From NCBI GenBank assembly GCA_973895155.1, contig OZ316893.1, positions 4,898,001 to 4,962,000 of the forward strand: a stretch of 64,000 bases of DNA. The letters are read 5' to 3'. Shown in pieces: positions 12,930-24,215 of the stretch. Both the position numbers and the translations under genes were made by a program. Below the pieces are notes generated by a model. That model searched no databases and had not been told where the DNA came from. It saw only the letters and a program-made list of their open reading frames with translations. The stretch's first letter is position 1, and the number at the start of each line of letters is the position of its first letter. The DNA comes from Marsupella aquatica. Lineage: Eukaryota > Marchantiophyta.

Positions 12930-15005
12930 TTATTGGCCAAACGTTAAGCAGGCGGAACATGAACGCATGGTTGCGTCGGTCCTCTTCGAAATGTTCGAAA
13001 CGTCAGCCAGCACATCCTCCTGCGTTCGACTTCGACAATTCTTTGTGTTCTTCGATCGAGCTGACCAGCTCCTCTTAAGAATCCTGTTAGAGGCTCTAAG
13101 ATCTTCAGTGTGTAACGGATCGGCCATCCTGATGTATTGTCTGGGCTCGCAAAGATCCTGTAGATTACCAAACAAATCTCATCAGAACTCGCCAAAGCTA
13201 CTCCTCTATCCACAAGATCCAAGCGTCCCATGGCTTCCAGAGTTCACAATCTGAAATGGGAGAAGCGGAATTGGAAGACCCGTGATCACGTGAGAGATAA
13301 CAGGATTGTAACCAAAGAATTGCCCTTACCGAATGAAGATCAAAGAAAGCTTTGTAGCCTCCGTGCAGTATGTACATGTGGGGAAAGGCTAGTGCAGGAT
13401 AGACTTCAATGTGTCGCTGTCTGTCCAAATTCCTCATATGCCGAAATCTGCGCATTGCAGTTGTACTGAGTTACATTTCACCACGAACAAAAACAAGAAG
13501 AGTTGCGTGATCTCAAAGACGCAATGTAGTAACCAAATTTCAGGAAGTAAGAAGTTACTCGCAACGACAACTGAACTGAGAACTGTGGTAGCCAGTTCAT
13601 TGCCTAATGCGAGATTAAACTCACAGTTTCGGGGCTCTTGCGGATGAAAACTCGCAGTGGAGAATTATGACCATGTCTTTTCCCTTCTCCAAGTTTCTGG
13701 CGTAGAACTCCTCTATGCAATTGGGTCCATTAAGATTTACAGCACCCTGGGGCAACATCAACAGGGACAGAACACTGTCATCAGTCTAATTCATGCATGC
13801 AATAAGCGTGCTTAGCGAGAAATGAGAAACCGGTCCAGCAAAGTTCTCTTCGTTACACAAGCAAACTTGAAGCAGAAAGCATCTGGGATAATCAGTAGAG
13901 ACCACTAGGCTAGTGGACGTGCATTTGGGGGCAGAATACTAGCCAAGGAGGGCGACAGGAACTCTCAATGCATACGAACCAACCTGGAACAGGACACCTG
14001 AAGGATATTCGTTCCCTTTCAAATATGTAGCTTAAGACACAATCGCAGGTGTCTGACGGATGGAAATTACACTACAGAGACTTAAATCAGATAAGAGCCT
14101 CATGATAAACGATTTGGATCTTATTCCGTGCTTCTAGGCGAAGTGCAAGAAGGACTCGGTTGTGCTTCCGGTATAATAGAATTCACGATATTGCAGAACA
14201 GAGGCCGAGAATGGAACTGACATTTATGTGTCCACCGCAATATTCGAACTTATGCCGAGTGTCGATGATGACAATACTCTCCTTGGGAATGTCACGCTCC
14301 CCTGTCAAGATGGACTTCAGCTGCAATGCGGGAAGAACTGTCAGAAGGAAGCGACAATTGAAGGAATCTGTATGAGACAAGAGTGTAATTCCTTGCTACG
14401 TTTGTCAAGCTTCGCAATTACGGGTGAAGAGAAACTCACAAGATCGGGGGAGACACTAGGAAGTTCGCAATGCTCCACTAGTGGGAACAGGCCCTTCGCG
14501 ACGTCTTCGAGCAACTTGAATGGCGATGGCTGCTCTTCCACGCACAAGGCAGGGGACCTCTGCAATGCTTTGGGAGTCTTGTTGACGGCTGGACTGGAGA
14601 TCGTTGCCTGGTAATGGAACGAAGATAGTTCCGAAATGGACGATGGTGATGGATGGTCTTCCACGCGTGGAGCAGAGGACCTCTGCACTGCTTTGGGAGT
14701 CTTGTTCACACCTGGACTACATATCATCGGCTGATAGTGGAATGAAGAAAATTCTGGAATGGAAGAACCAGAGGTCTTTGGCCTTGCGACCTGCATTGTG
14801 TAGCGTCGACACCTCAGTCACTTATCGGTGGTCGAAGATGGGGTACCACCACCAAGAACTGATTCGCGTCAAGAAGCCATGCCCTGTAGTCAGTGACGAT
14901 GCCCTATCGACTGCACCAAAGGAATCCCTTCCTGCATCCGTCTAAGACCAGCATTGCAAAGGCTGCAGATCATATCACGCTCGAGAGATCCATCTTGCTC
15001 AAAAC
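12930..15005 (-). CDS. CDC25-like: CDC25-type dual-specificity phosphatase, multi-exon
   Basis: This is a predicted CDC25 phosphatase, the family that activates cyclin-dependent kinases by removing inhibitory phosphates from Thr/Tyr of the glycine loop. Exons joined in phase on the minus strand are 14,790-14,440, 14,320-14,222, 13,746-13,625, 13,447-13,330 and 13,157-12,930, encoding 305 residues. Landmarks in order are SVSPDLLKSILTGE, IDTRHKFEYCGGHI, GAVNL, the active-site loop HCEFSSARAPK (Cys-x5-Arg intact; the usual RGP is RAP), HMRNLDR, YILHGGYKAFF and LCEPRQYIRM. All introns are GT-AG. A basic tail of about 60 residues follows the catalytic domain. The N-terminal part holds two copies of a roughly 42-residue repeat with Ser-Pro/Thr-Pro sites. 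A likely earlier exon, 15,005-14,917, joins in phase; the true start is not identified. The rhodanese-like small plant CDC25/arsenate reductase is a poorer match, because that family lacks this N-terminal part and the HCEFSS loop. Confidence 0.88.
14440..14790 (-). repeat. Duplicated Ser-Pro/Thr-Pro repeat within the CDC25-like N-terminal exon
   Basis: Within this exon two imperfect units follow each other. Each contains a serine-rich FSSFHYQ or LSSFHYQ, then SP(G/A)VNKTPKA(V/L)QRS, then VED or VEE followed by a Pro-Ser-Pro. The unit is about 42 residues, about 126 bp. It presents at least six Ser-Pro or Thr-Pro dipeptides, the minimal site for CDK phosphorylation, in the place where animal and fungal CDC25 proteins carry their regulatory region. 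Regulation is inferred, not shown. Confidence 0.75.
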
Positions 15006-16288
15006 CTGCATTCGGGTAAGGAGGGCTGTGAGCTAGAGGCAGAAATCTCCAATAGACCAGCTAGGATAGCGTACATTCATTGGTGTGAGCGAACTCAATT
15101 GAGGTGCAATGAGACAATGCAACACAGTGCTAAATTACATCAACAACATAGGGCGTCCCAACAATGCACGCAACGAGTCTCTCAATTCGGTGCTTTACAG
15201 GTAGCACTTCGGCATTGGTCACGGGCGACGCCTCCACTTTCGACGAACGTTCACTCGCTTGGCATACATCAGAGCAGAGCCGCGGATAGATGTTGTTCTT
15301 GAATCTTCTAGTTCTTGACCTTCTAAGCCACTACCTCAGTAATAATTGACTGCGACCGCAACACGGACATGAGAGAATTTGAAGCACAATCGCGTGGGAT
15401 TGCCTTCGTTTCCACGTCGAACATACCACATTGGCAACCTCCAAAGGGTATCACCAGCGCTATTCGCACACAGTTCCCCTTCCGAACACTGATAAGCTTC
15501 TCCCAGCAGCCAAGATCCAAATCAACGTGTCGCAACAAAAGCTTTCTCTAGGATCCCACTACCCGGCCCATGTATGACACAAACGCATTGTCCAACCCAT
15601 CTATCGGTAACGGAGTGCTTCACCGCTCTGCCCCAACAAAATGCCTGTCAAAGAGGCCTCCGGATCGGCTGGGCCCAGGCCAGAGCAACCAAATGCTCCG
15701 AAACAAAAGCGAACATTCATCCACACCACAATTATAAAATCTACTTCAATCCGTACCTGCTCAAAGTGCAACGGGGTTCGCACCCGGAAAACATCCGTCC
15801 AATCCAATCCAAAGATGTGCTCGCAAAGAGAAAGAAACGCTTTCTCGATCATACTTACATTTCCGTAACCTTGCTTGCCGATCGATCGTAGCTGCAATGC
15901 GTCCGAGCAACCGAAACGAAGACACATCAGCTGACGAAGCCAACCCCAGCGGCAGGCAATGAGGAATCTAAAGCCTGGTGCATACGCAGCAAGTCCTCCT
16001 CTACGTGAGAATCTAAAGCCTCGTACGAAACGAGTCCAAGCCAAGCGAAGGCGGAGAGCCTTGTGGACTCTTCTCTTTCACACAAATGGGAGAATTCTTC
16101 CAGCATCGAAAGCGCCTCCGAACAAAAGCCAATCCAAGAAGGCAAGAATGGCAAATCCAAGGAAAGCCGAAGCTGTGGGAGACAAGACAGCCTTATGCGC
16201 TTCGCAGCTGCTTGCTTTCTGTTCTTACATCAATGGGAGAATCCGAGATGAGGGCACAACGCCTACCGAAAGCCCATTCTGCCCGTAG
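15006..16288. other. Unresolved upstream part of the CDC25-like gene
   Basis: The 5' exon or exons and promoter of the minus-strand phosphatase gene should lie here or up to about 16.6 kb. Several short open stretches exist on the minus strand (for example around 15,180-15,300), but none joins in phase convincingly. No independent gene was recognised. Confidence 0.4.
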
Positions 16289-16327
16289 CAGTAGTAGTAG
16301 TAGTCGTAGAAGTAGTAGTAGAGTAGT
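16289..16327. repeat. AGT/AGA trinucleotide microsatellite
   Basis: An interrupted run of AGT triplets with CGT and AGA variants. It sits at the edge of a GC-rich block (16,380-16,600) rich in CGGAGC and GGAGGAGG-like sequence, unlike the AT-rich surroundings. That block could be the promoter or 5' leader of the minus-strand gene that ends at 12,930. Confidence 0.6.
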
Positions 16328-16599
16328 TCCTTCTTTAGTTCTCTGGCTTCTCTGCTCTCATGACCAGACGGATTTCTAGTCGATTATAAGTTCTGCACCG
16401 ACAGGAGCGGAACGGCAGCGGAGGAAGGGCGTTTGCAGGGGAGGAGGAGGCAGCGCCCGACGCCCCGACAGTACCGGAGCGCCCGGTTGACGGGATCGAT
16501 GGCTCGCGAAAGGCTCGCCGGAGAGTAACAGAGACCAGTAGAATGATGAGAAAGAGAGCAGTTCCCGGTTGGCACACTTTCTGGGAGCGGGGTGGTGGG

Positions 16600-18722
16600 A
16601 GCGTATAGGATTTTTGAATTTCAAGTACGGATGTGGATACTCCGTCAATCTCGCATTTTTCTTACAATACGGAACAGTACCGTATTATTAGTTCACCCCG
16701 GAATTAATTAATGGGATATACGGACGCGTCCTGTCGCCGACTGACCCGCGGGTTTAGACGTTGAGACTTGAGAGGCGATCTTGGTGACTAGCCAAACAGA
16801 CAAACTGTGAGTCAATGGGGGGATTTGGAAGATTAAATTAAGTAAACTGTCTTTGTGTCTGATATGAGAGATCATGTCATAAGCAGGCTTTTATGAGCTG
16901 AATCCTCATAAATTTGCCTGGACGGAGCAAATATTCTTGCTTATTGGTTTATTACGAACTTAGCTTTAATTAAATAACATTCTCCGCCCTTGGTTTGAGT
17001 CTACCTGGATGACCCATTGAAGGTGATTCGACTTTCTTGGATCTGCCTGTCCGCTTCCAAATACACTGCCCTTGGGACCATCAGGTTAGCGCATGCACTA
17101 AGCCAAAAGCTAATATTTGTTTCTTTCTTTTCATGCTGGAGAATGCCATAAACAATTTCTTTGAAATTTGCTTGGTTATCTGCAAAGTATACTTTAATAA
17201 ATTAGGGTTTCACATGAAAATAGTTGAAATACTCCTAAAATATGAAAAAAACCAAAAACAACAACCAAGGGTGCACTACAAAACATACTCAAGTTCTTGC
17301 ACGATAGACTGGTATTGTAGGGAAGAGGCCACCTAACAAGCCCAGGCTCCAGTATTCCCGGAACCAGTGTATTTTATAAGGATTTTACTTTTTGGCCAGA
17401 GGCTAATGTAAAGTGTGCAAAAGAGATCCTCAAAAGATTTTATTCAATTATTTTCCTTACAGTCAGATTTCTCTAGATTTAAGGTTGATTGTTAGATACT
17501 GGCTAATGGGGCATGTGATTAGATGGAACACTGACTAGTCATACAAAAAAATAGCAGCAAATTTTTTCCAAAAGTGGCAAAATGGGAGGTGGAATTTGGC
17601 ATTTTACCCAAAAAAAAAAATTGCTGCCTCGATCCAATTTTATGTCCTAGGAGTGGTTACTTCATTGTGGCACTGAGCCCACTACACCTAAACTCTACAT
17701 GTTGCTTTGCTTTGGCCTTCTTTGGCCTAGTGGTCCAACCCATCGGTGAGTTTACTTTAAAATAATTAAAAATTGTTAAATACCCTCAAACAAACAAAAA
17801 CAATTTACTTGACCTCCAACATCCATCTGAAGCTCCCGTTACAGTAAATGTGACACATAATAGACTCTTTGTGTTGCATCCAAGGGTTTCGACAGCTAGG
17901 TCACAATGGGTAGTAGACAGAGGGGACCAACATTTTATCCCCTCCATTTTCATGTGGAGGCTGTTTCAACTGCAAACCCCTAATGTACATGTCGCCATTT
18001 TTAGATCATTCTATACAAAAGCTAAACTACAGAAATGAAGGAAGGGTTTGAAAATCAAAATAATACATCTACTGTAGTGTTATCCAACCAAAATGCATTC
18101 AACATCGTTATTTATAGTGAAAGAGGCCTGCATGAAAATGAAAATGAGCTCTCGTTTGCAAGCCTACATAATAATAATGACCATAAAAAGCTCCTGAATT
18201 GGGTGTGAGAAGTTACCGTGCACAAGACCTCACTTCTCACCCAGGTATGGAATGTTCGCCCAACTTGCAGATCTTTCGATGTCAGTAATTGTTCCCTTGC
18301 TTTACCTGTTGTTGTCCAGCAATTTCGGTGTGGGTGGCATGTGGCAAGTTGTGGCTGTCACCTGTAATGCTCGCTGAGTAAAATATCCCGTCCAAGCCAC
18401 ACACAGATACACACACAAAGAACATGATTTCTTGAGGATTTATGAACACCAACTGACCCTCCACATAGAAAATATCTGGCAATTTTAATTCAAGCAGTAA
18501 CGGAAAAGTATGCGGAGTGGATCTTGACAGTGTTCAGTTTTGCCACATCATCCCCCGTCCTCGTTCTAACAGCGTACGACTAGAGTGCCTTAGCCCTGGT
18601 TAGATTAGCGATTACCCCAATCCACCCACCCGCTATCTTGAGCCGTATGAAAGTGCCGCTGTCCTCTAGAATATTTAACCTTACAATCGTGTGAATCCCA
18701 CCAGCATCCAAACATCTATATC
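16600..18722. other. AT-rich stretch without recognised genes
   Basis: No coding motif, RNA gene or clear repeat was recognised on either strand. Confidence 0.4.
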
Positions 18723-19126
18723 GTTTACTCTCTCTAAGTGCACACTTGTGCGAAGAAGCATCTAACTAATTGGCGGTGTGATAAGTGCAAACCCAAAACA
18801 TTGTGCAGGATAAGAGTGCACCCTCCATCAGTGAGCTGTCCCATGACTTGCAGCCCAAGTTCCCAAGTTATACGTCCGTGCTCTAATGCAGTGTTCTTCC
18901 CAGTAAGTGCAATTTTGACTCTGCTAGAACAGGACATGCACAGTAAATGCAATTTAAAGGGGCTGTGTGCTTCAAGCGTTTGCACTTCTAAAATTGTGGG
19001 TTAGCGAAAATATCTCAGGCCTCTTTGCACTTTTAAAAAAGAGTGCAAATTTCGTGTAATATAAAAGTGAAGAACAGGACGCCAGTTTTGCAGTAATGGA
19101 GTTTGCACTTATAGAGAGCTAACTGT
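18723..19126. mobile_element. MITE-like element with pogo/Tigger-style ends
   Basis: The ends are imperfect inverted repeats: GTTTACTCTCTCTAAGTGCA on the left and, read from the other strand, CAGTTAGCTCTCTATAAGTG on the right, with TA at the right border. Inside, short variants of TAAGTGCAA recur in both orientations, including a hairpin TTTGCACTTTT/AAGAGTGCAAA near 19,024-19,050. Repeated subterminal sites and CAGTT...CTCT...ATAAG-type ends are known from pogo/Tigger elements. There is no transposase, so it would be non-autonomous. Confidence 0.45.
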
Positions 19127-19784
19127 ACATCGGTAAGAAAGTCTTTGACCGTAACCAATAACGGCATCCTGCATTCCTGCCGTTTGCCTTCTTCCCATAA
19201 TTTAGTAGGCAGCTGCACATAACATGATTACCAGTATCCGATCCAACGGCTGGAAGTGTCCCTCCTGCCACATGTCTCCACGAAATTGGATCTTGTAGCA
19301 CGGAGGGCCAATTAAATACGCCGTGGCTTCGGTGGTCCGGACGTGCTTCGTGAGTGTGCAAAATGGCCGTTGGATTGATGAATATCGGGTCCTCGCGGGG
19401 CGACACCCGTATCTAACGGGCCGGTACTGTGCAGACTGAAACGTTTGTCCTACTGCCACTTTGTCGTTCACTCGATCGCTCAATCACTTTCGCTTGTATT
19501 ATGTTTTGTACACTTTCACTTGTGTTATATTTTGTATCGATCGATTATTAGCTATTTTTACCTTCATTTTTAGTACGGTCAACAGACACTAGTACTGTGT
19601 TTGGATTCGTTATCCTGGGTTTTCCATTTCATGTCATGATGGACTATCTTTTTGTTCTTTTTGTTGAACGGAATCTTGTCAGATTTTCGTGACAAGACAA
19701 GTAAATTCCAAATCCAGACCCAACGGTAGAAAAAGGGGAGAATGACTTTATTATTATCAATTAGTTCAATAATTGTTACTCTAT

Positions 19785-20190
19785 AAAAGATGTCGTTTAG
19801 TAAAATGATATAGTGATGCCAAAAATGTTGTCAATAAGATGTGGTTAGGTCAAAGGTGTTATTATTTCGAAGATGTAGGGAAATAAAAAAGATGATGTTA
19901 AGTAAAAAAGCGTAGTTATGTCAAAGATGTCAAGTGAAAAGATGTCATGGCGGCAAAAATGTTGTTAAGAAAAAAGATATCAATAAGTAAAGGGATGTTG
20001 TTAATAACAGATGTTGTGAAATAACAAAAGTTATTAAATAGAACATGTTTATTAGTAGAAGATGTTGTTGATGTAACATCTGTCGTTAACCAAAAGATGC
20101 CCCAAAGAAAAGACGTTGTTAGCAAAAAATGTTGTTGAGGTGAAAGGAGTTGTCAAGTAAAGGGTGTTATTGTGCAAATGGTGATGTTGT
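19785..20190. repeat. Degenerate minisatellite, AAGATGTTGTTA-like unit
   Basis: About 400 bp are built from degenerate 20-30 bp units around AAAGATGTTGTTAAGTAAA (for example AAAAATGTTGTC, AAAAGATGTC, AGAAGATGTTGTTGATG). No long open frame uses the array. Confidence 0.65.
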
Positions 20191-21204
20191 TGCACACCCC
20201 CAACCCATGTGTCTCTTTAAGTGCATAACTGAGTGGCAAGACATAACAACAACCAAGGGCTCGGCAGGGAGTTTGAACCAAGGCAAGGGGCTGAGTTAGG
20301 GCCAGGGATGGCTCACTTGACACTATCCAAGTTGGGAGCACCTGGACCCGAGGTGGTCCCTCCCTGCTAGTCGTGAGGGCACTCAGAGAATAGTTTTGTG
20401 TGAGGGAGGGAGGTGGCGCGAGGGGCAAGGGTGAGTTGGGAGGGAAGTTGAGGAGTTGCCTCGCTTCGCCTTGAGGCAGCGCGCTAGGGAGGAGGGAGGA
20501 GAGTTGCAAGGGGAGTCGGGAGGAGTGAAGGGGTGGGGTTGTCACAGTGCAAGGAGGCGGATGTCGAAGGCAATTGGAGTGGAGGCAGTCCAGGTTTGGT
20601 CACCGCAGCCTACATCCAAGGGACGACATGTTTTTTGGTTGCAAAGCCTTGATTTTTTTTGCGGTTTTTAATTTCGTTCAGCCAGAACTGCCCGCCAATT
20701 TTGAATGACAACCACACCATAAATTGGTGCAAGAGTGTATTATAGTTTTCATAATGTAATGTTGTGCTAGTTAAGTAAAGCTTGGGATTGAAGACAAATC
20801 CTGAGACGCAATGGGAGGACCAACATGCCAAATGGGAGACTGAGCATCAAAGATACCTCACCCTTCCTTGTTTTCCATGCATGCAGAGGATGAATTTAAA
20901 TTCCTTTAATTAGATTATCATATTCTCTCTATCATCTAACCTATTGTGTTTAATTATTCTATTTCAATTAAATTAGTACCATTCTTACATTATGCAATAT
21001 GGTAGTACCTGCCATACTCTAATTATTAATATAGAGTATCATATTCATTATATATTTTTATACACCTTGTGTAGCTCTTTTCTACCCATTTGCCGTTGAA
21101 ATTTTTGGTGCTTTCCAATTTACCTTTGACCAGTTTTTATGGGTCTTTGCAGTTTTTTGTATTGAGCGGAGGCCTTTCCCCACTGTTTCTGTCCTCACCA
21201 TCAT
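20191..21204. other. No recognised gene
   Basis: A GA/GC-rich part (about 20,220-20,600) with proline-rich spurious frames is followed by AT-rich sequence. Nothing could be supported as a gene. Confidence 0.4.
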
Positions 21205-21572
21205 TTTTTCGGCAGCGGGTGTATGTGGCTCTTCAGCGGGCCCAGGCTTTCACCCTCCTTCGTAGAGCTGAGGCAGTTGGTTTTAGGGCTTCCCGGCAGA
21301 TTCCGCTTTGTGACCCTCCTATGCGGTTTACTCCAGAGCTCTACCAGGCTTTTCAGTTCTCCGCTCAATAGGGTGTTAGCTTTCATGGCTCCTTTGTTGG
21401 TTCCTTTTTTGGCCCTTGTTTCTTCGTTGGCTTTTGGTTGGGGTCCCCTTGGCTTGTTTTTCTTGGGGCCCTTTCCCCTCTTCTCCTTCTCTTATTGGGT
21501 TGCTTTGCCTTTGGGATCATGTCTCCTGGTTAGGCGTGTTTTGCCCTTGGGCACCGTGATATATATTGTGTG
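21205..21572 (+). repeat. Dispersed repeat, copy 1
   Basis: This segment is a diverged duplicate, in the same orientation, of 23,845-24,215. Shared blocks include GGGTGTATGTGGCT, AGGCTTTCAC, AGATTCC(G/A)CTTTGTGA, AGCTCTACCAGGCTTTTCAG with its variant, TATTGGG(T/C)TGCTTTGCC and TGATATATAT at the end. The TA-rich end suggests a retroelement 3' end, but this is inference. Confidence 0.65.
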
Positions 21573-22739
21573 TGTATCAGAAACCTCCTTAATCCTTGTG
21601 CATGAGCACCTCCCTTTTTTGTGTCCTATTGGATTCTTGTTTGGAAAACACTTGATTTACTTTTTGGTGCACACTGAATTTAATTAATATAGCCATTAAC
21701 TTTTTTTGCACACTGCAAATTTGAGTGATGATCACTGTAAAAAGTGGCAAAAGATGTTATTTAGTCTTTAATGGTAGTTGACAAGGGTAGTAATATAAGG
21801 AATGCTTACATTCCAGAGAATTAGGAAGGATGTTTTTGTAAGTTTACTTTCTTCAGGGTATTGAATAAATTTTCCAAGAAAAAGATGTGATAGGGAGAAA
21901 GCTTAGCCAGGAGCACAATCAAATGTCAAGTTTATTTCCCTTCACAAAGTCACCAAACTGTCTACATACAAATATGCACTACAAGGGTGTACAAGCAGTG
22001 AGCAGCAAACTCATCATCTGACTAGAGAAAGAGCTACAAATTGCCTTGTAAGCACATTGGAATCCCACAACGCTCCTAAAGGCCATGCCCAATCTTTCTA
22101 GAATGAAGTCTCAGACTGGAATTCCTTCCAGACGGTTATCCATGAAACAAAAGGCTTCCAATATTAATAAGGGGTTGTTCAAATAGCAGATTAGTAAATC
22201 TTTGTGATGGGGCACATGATCAATGAAGAGCCCATTCTTAGACACTAAACCCGGTTATCAAACCCTGCATCATTCGCTTTGCAGATGGTGGGGAAACAGA
22301 TTGAAAACACCGGAAATATGGATCACTCAGTTAACAGCATAAATATATTTTAAAGGAGGATGAGTGTTCTTAAGTAGGAAGGCACTCTACACCCCACAGA
22401 GACACGTGTACATTGCTCATCAAAGATCGAGCAAAGATACAACCAGAATAAAAATACCAATGAGGAGTTTACATGGGGAAGCTCCTTTCTAATGTATATT
22501 CTTCTTAAAAGCAGCCTCACGAGCTACATGCCGTTTAGGGTTTTTAGGGACCACATTCGCCACATTCCTTCGTATGGGACCCTAGTCATCAGATCCTACG
22601 GTTCTACTTGAACCCAGAACATCTGACAGGTTAAATGTGCTGGAAGCACCTTATCTTGAGACCCTCCTGACACACCACCCACACCAACTTGGTCCTATGG
22701 GAGCCAAAACAATGCATTCCTGCATGCAAGGCTTTTCAT

Positions 22740-23200
22740 TAAAACAAAAACAAATTGATTTCCAAAGTATGGACAATTTCGCAAAGTGACTGTAGTAGTA
22801 AGTTGCAGCAATAAGAAGTGTCCCATGATAATTATTCAGTCGTTCGCAATTGGCATTGTGCCATTTCTTCTCAGGTCCCATGATAATTATTCAATCCTTC
22901 ATCCTTGTTCACAACGAGCCCAATGCCCGTACTTTGCACAGTTAGCAAGGTGAGGCACGGATGGCAAGGCGAGGAGCAGAGGGCTTGTGGGGAGGTGTTT
23001 CGCCCAATCAACTGGTGCGACAGGCCTTCATTTCTTCTTGCCCTGATGACACTTTGTAAAACAGACAGTTGCCCAGAGTCGGCTAGATCTGGTATTATGG
23101 GGTTTGATTGCCCAGAGGATTGAGAATTTCTCAAAGTGACAATAGTAGTAAGGTGCAGCAATACTGAGTGTCATTTCTTCTCATCCAATCCTCCCTCTTC
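22740..23200. repeat. Partially duplicated segment around CCCATGATAATTATTCA
   Basis: CCCATGATAATTATTCA occurs at about 22,826 and 22,877. AATTTCGCAAAGTGAC...AGTAGTAAG(T/G)TGCAGCAATA occurs near 22,777 and again near 23,128. This shows local duplication with later divergence. No gene was recognised. Confidence 0.55.
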
Positions 23201-23844
23201 ATGCACTATTGCTCGGGAGATGGTCCGCTCCCCAATCCACTCACAAACGGCTGCTCGTCTCCCCCCCCACTACAAGCAAAATAATATTATCCTGAGCGGT
23301 TGAGCATCATGTTTTTAAAACTCGTTCACAGACAAAGGTTATGGAGACGTTATGTCTCACACCCAGAAGACAAACGTTAGTAATAAATTTATGCCTACAG
23401 TATCTACAGAACTCTATGTAGTTTCCATAAACTGATGACGGATCGCAATCAGTGTGCATGCATTTGATGTCCCATACAAAGAATCCAAACGCACAGTAAA
23501 CGGATCGTGGTAAGTGAGATCCCATGCTAACTTTAGTGACGTTACTGGTCTCTATATACTTATTCAATTCTCTAAAAGTTTAAAATACCGTTTCTCCAGC
23601 TCCCCTTTTTAATTGTCCCCACGTAGGCTCCCATCATGTGCTTGCTTTATTTATTTTTGTCTCGACAGCAATTTATATCATAATCATCTACTTTCCGCTG
23701 CAATGGCAGGTATCACTTTCCGCTGCAATGCCAGGATATCATGATAAGGATTTTTTTTGAAAATGATACCAAGTGGGATTTGTTTTGTTTGTTTTACTGG
23801 CTTGTTTTGGAGGTAAAATGACACTCTTACAGCCTTCTTTAAAC

Positions 23845-24215
23845 AGAGGGTGTATGTGGCTTTGCAGAGGACCTAGGCTTTCACTCTTCTTTGTAGGGCC
23901 CGGGTGATTGGTATTAGAGTCTCTAGACAGATTCCACTTTGTGACTCTCCCATGGGATTCACTTGGGAACTCTACCAAGCCTTTCAGTTTTTGGCCTAGT
24001 AGAGTGTTAGTCTTCTCTATTACTTTGCTTGTTCCTTGTTTCTGTCTTCGTTCCTTTGTCTTTGTGGGGGGACACCTTGACTGGTTTGACCTCATGATTG
24101 GTCTTCTGGTGGCCTCTTCCCCTTCTTTCAAACTTTTATTGGGCTGCTTTGCCCTTGGGACCCTGGCTCCTGGTTTGGCATTTTTGGCTCTTGGCACTAT
24201 GATATATATTTTAGG
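23845..24215 (+). repeat. Dispersed repeat, copy 2
   Basis: Diverged duplicate of 21,205-21,572 in the same orientation, ending GGCACTATGATATATATTTT. See copy 1 for shared blocks. The long minus-strand frame across it (24,197-23,739) has no motif and is not called. Confidence 0.65.

Noticed and set aside
14604-14945. Plus-strand frame opposite the CDC25 exon
   Set aside because: Antisense shadow of the exon and its repeats.
20153-20545. Pro/Leu/Ser-rich 130-codon minus-strand frame
   Set aside because: Compositional artefact of a GA-rich strand with no domain and no splice context.
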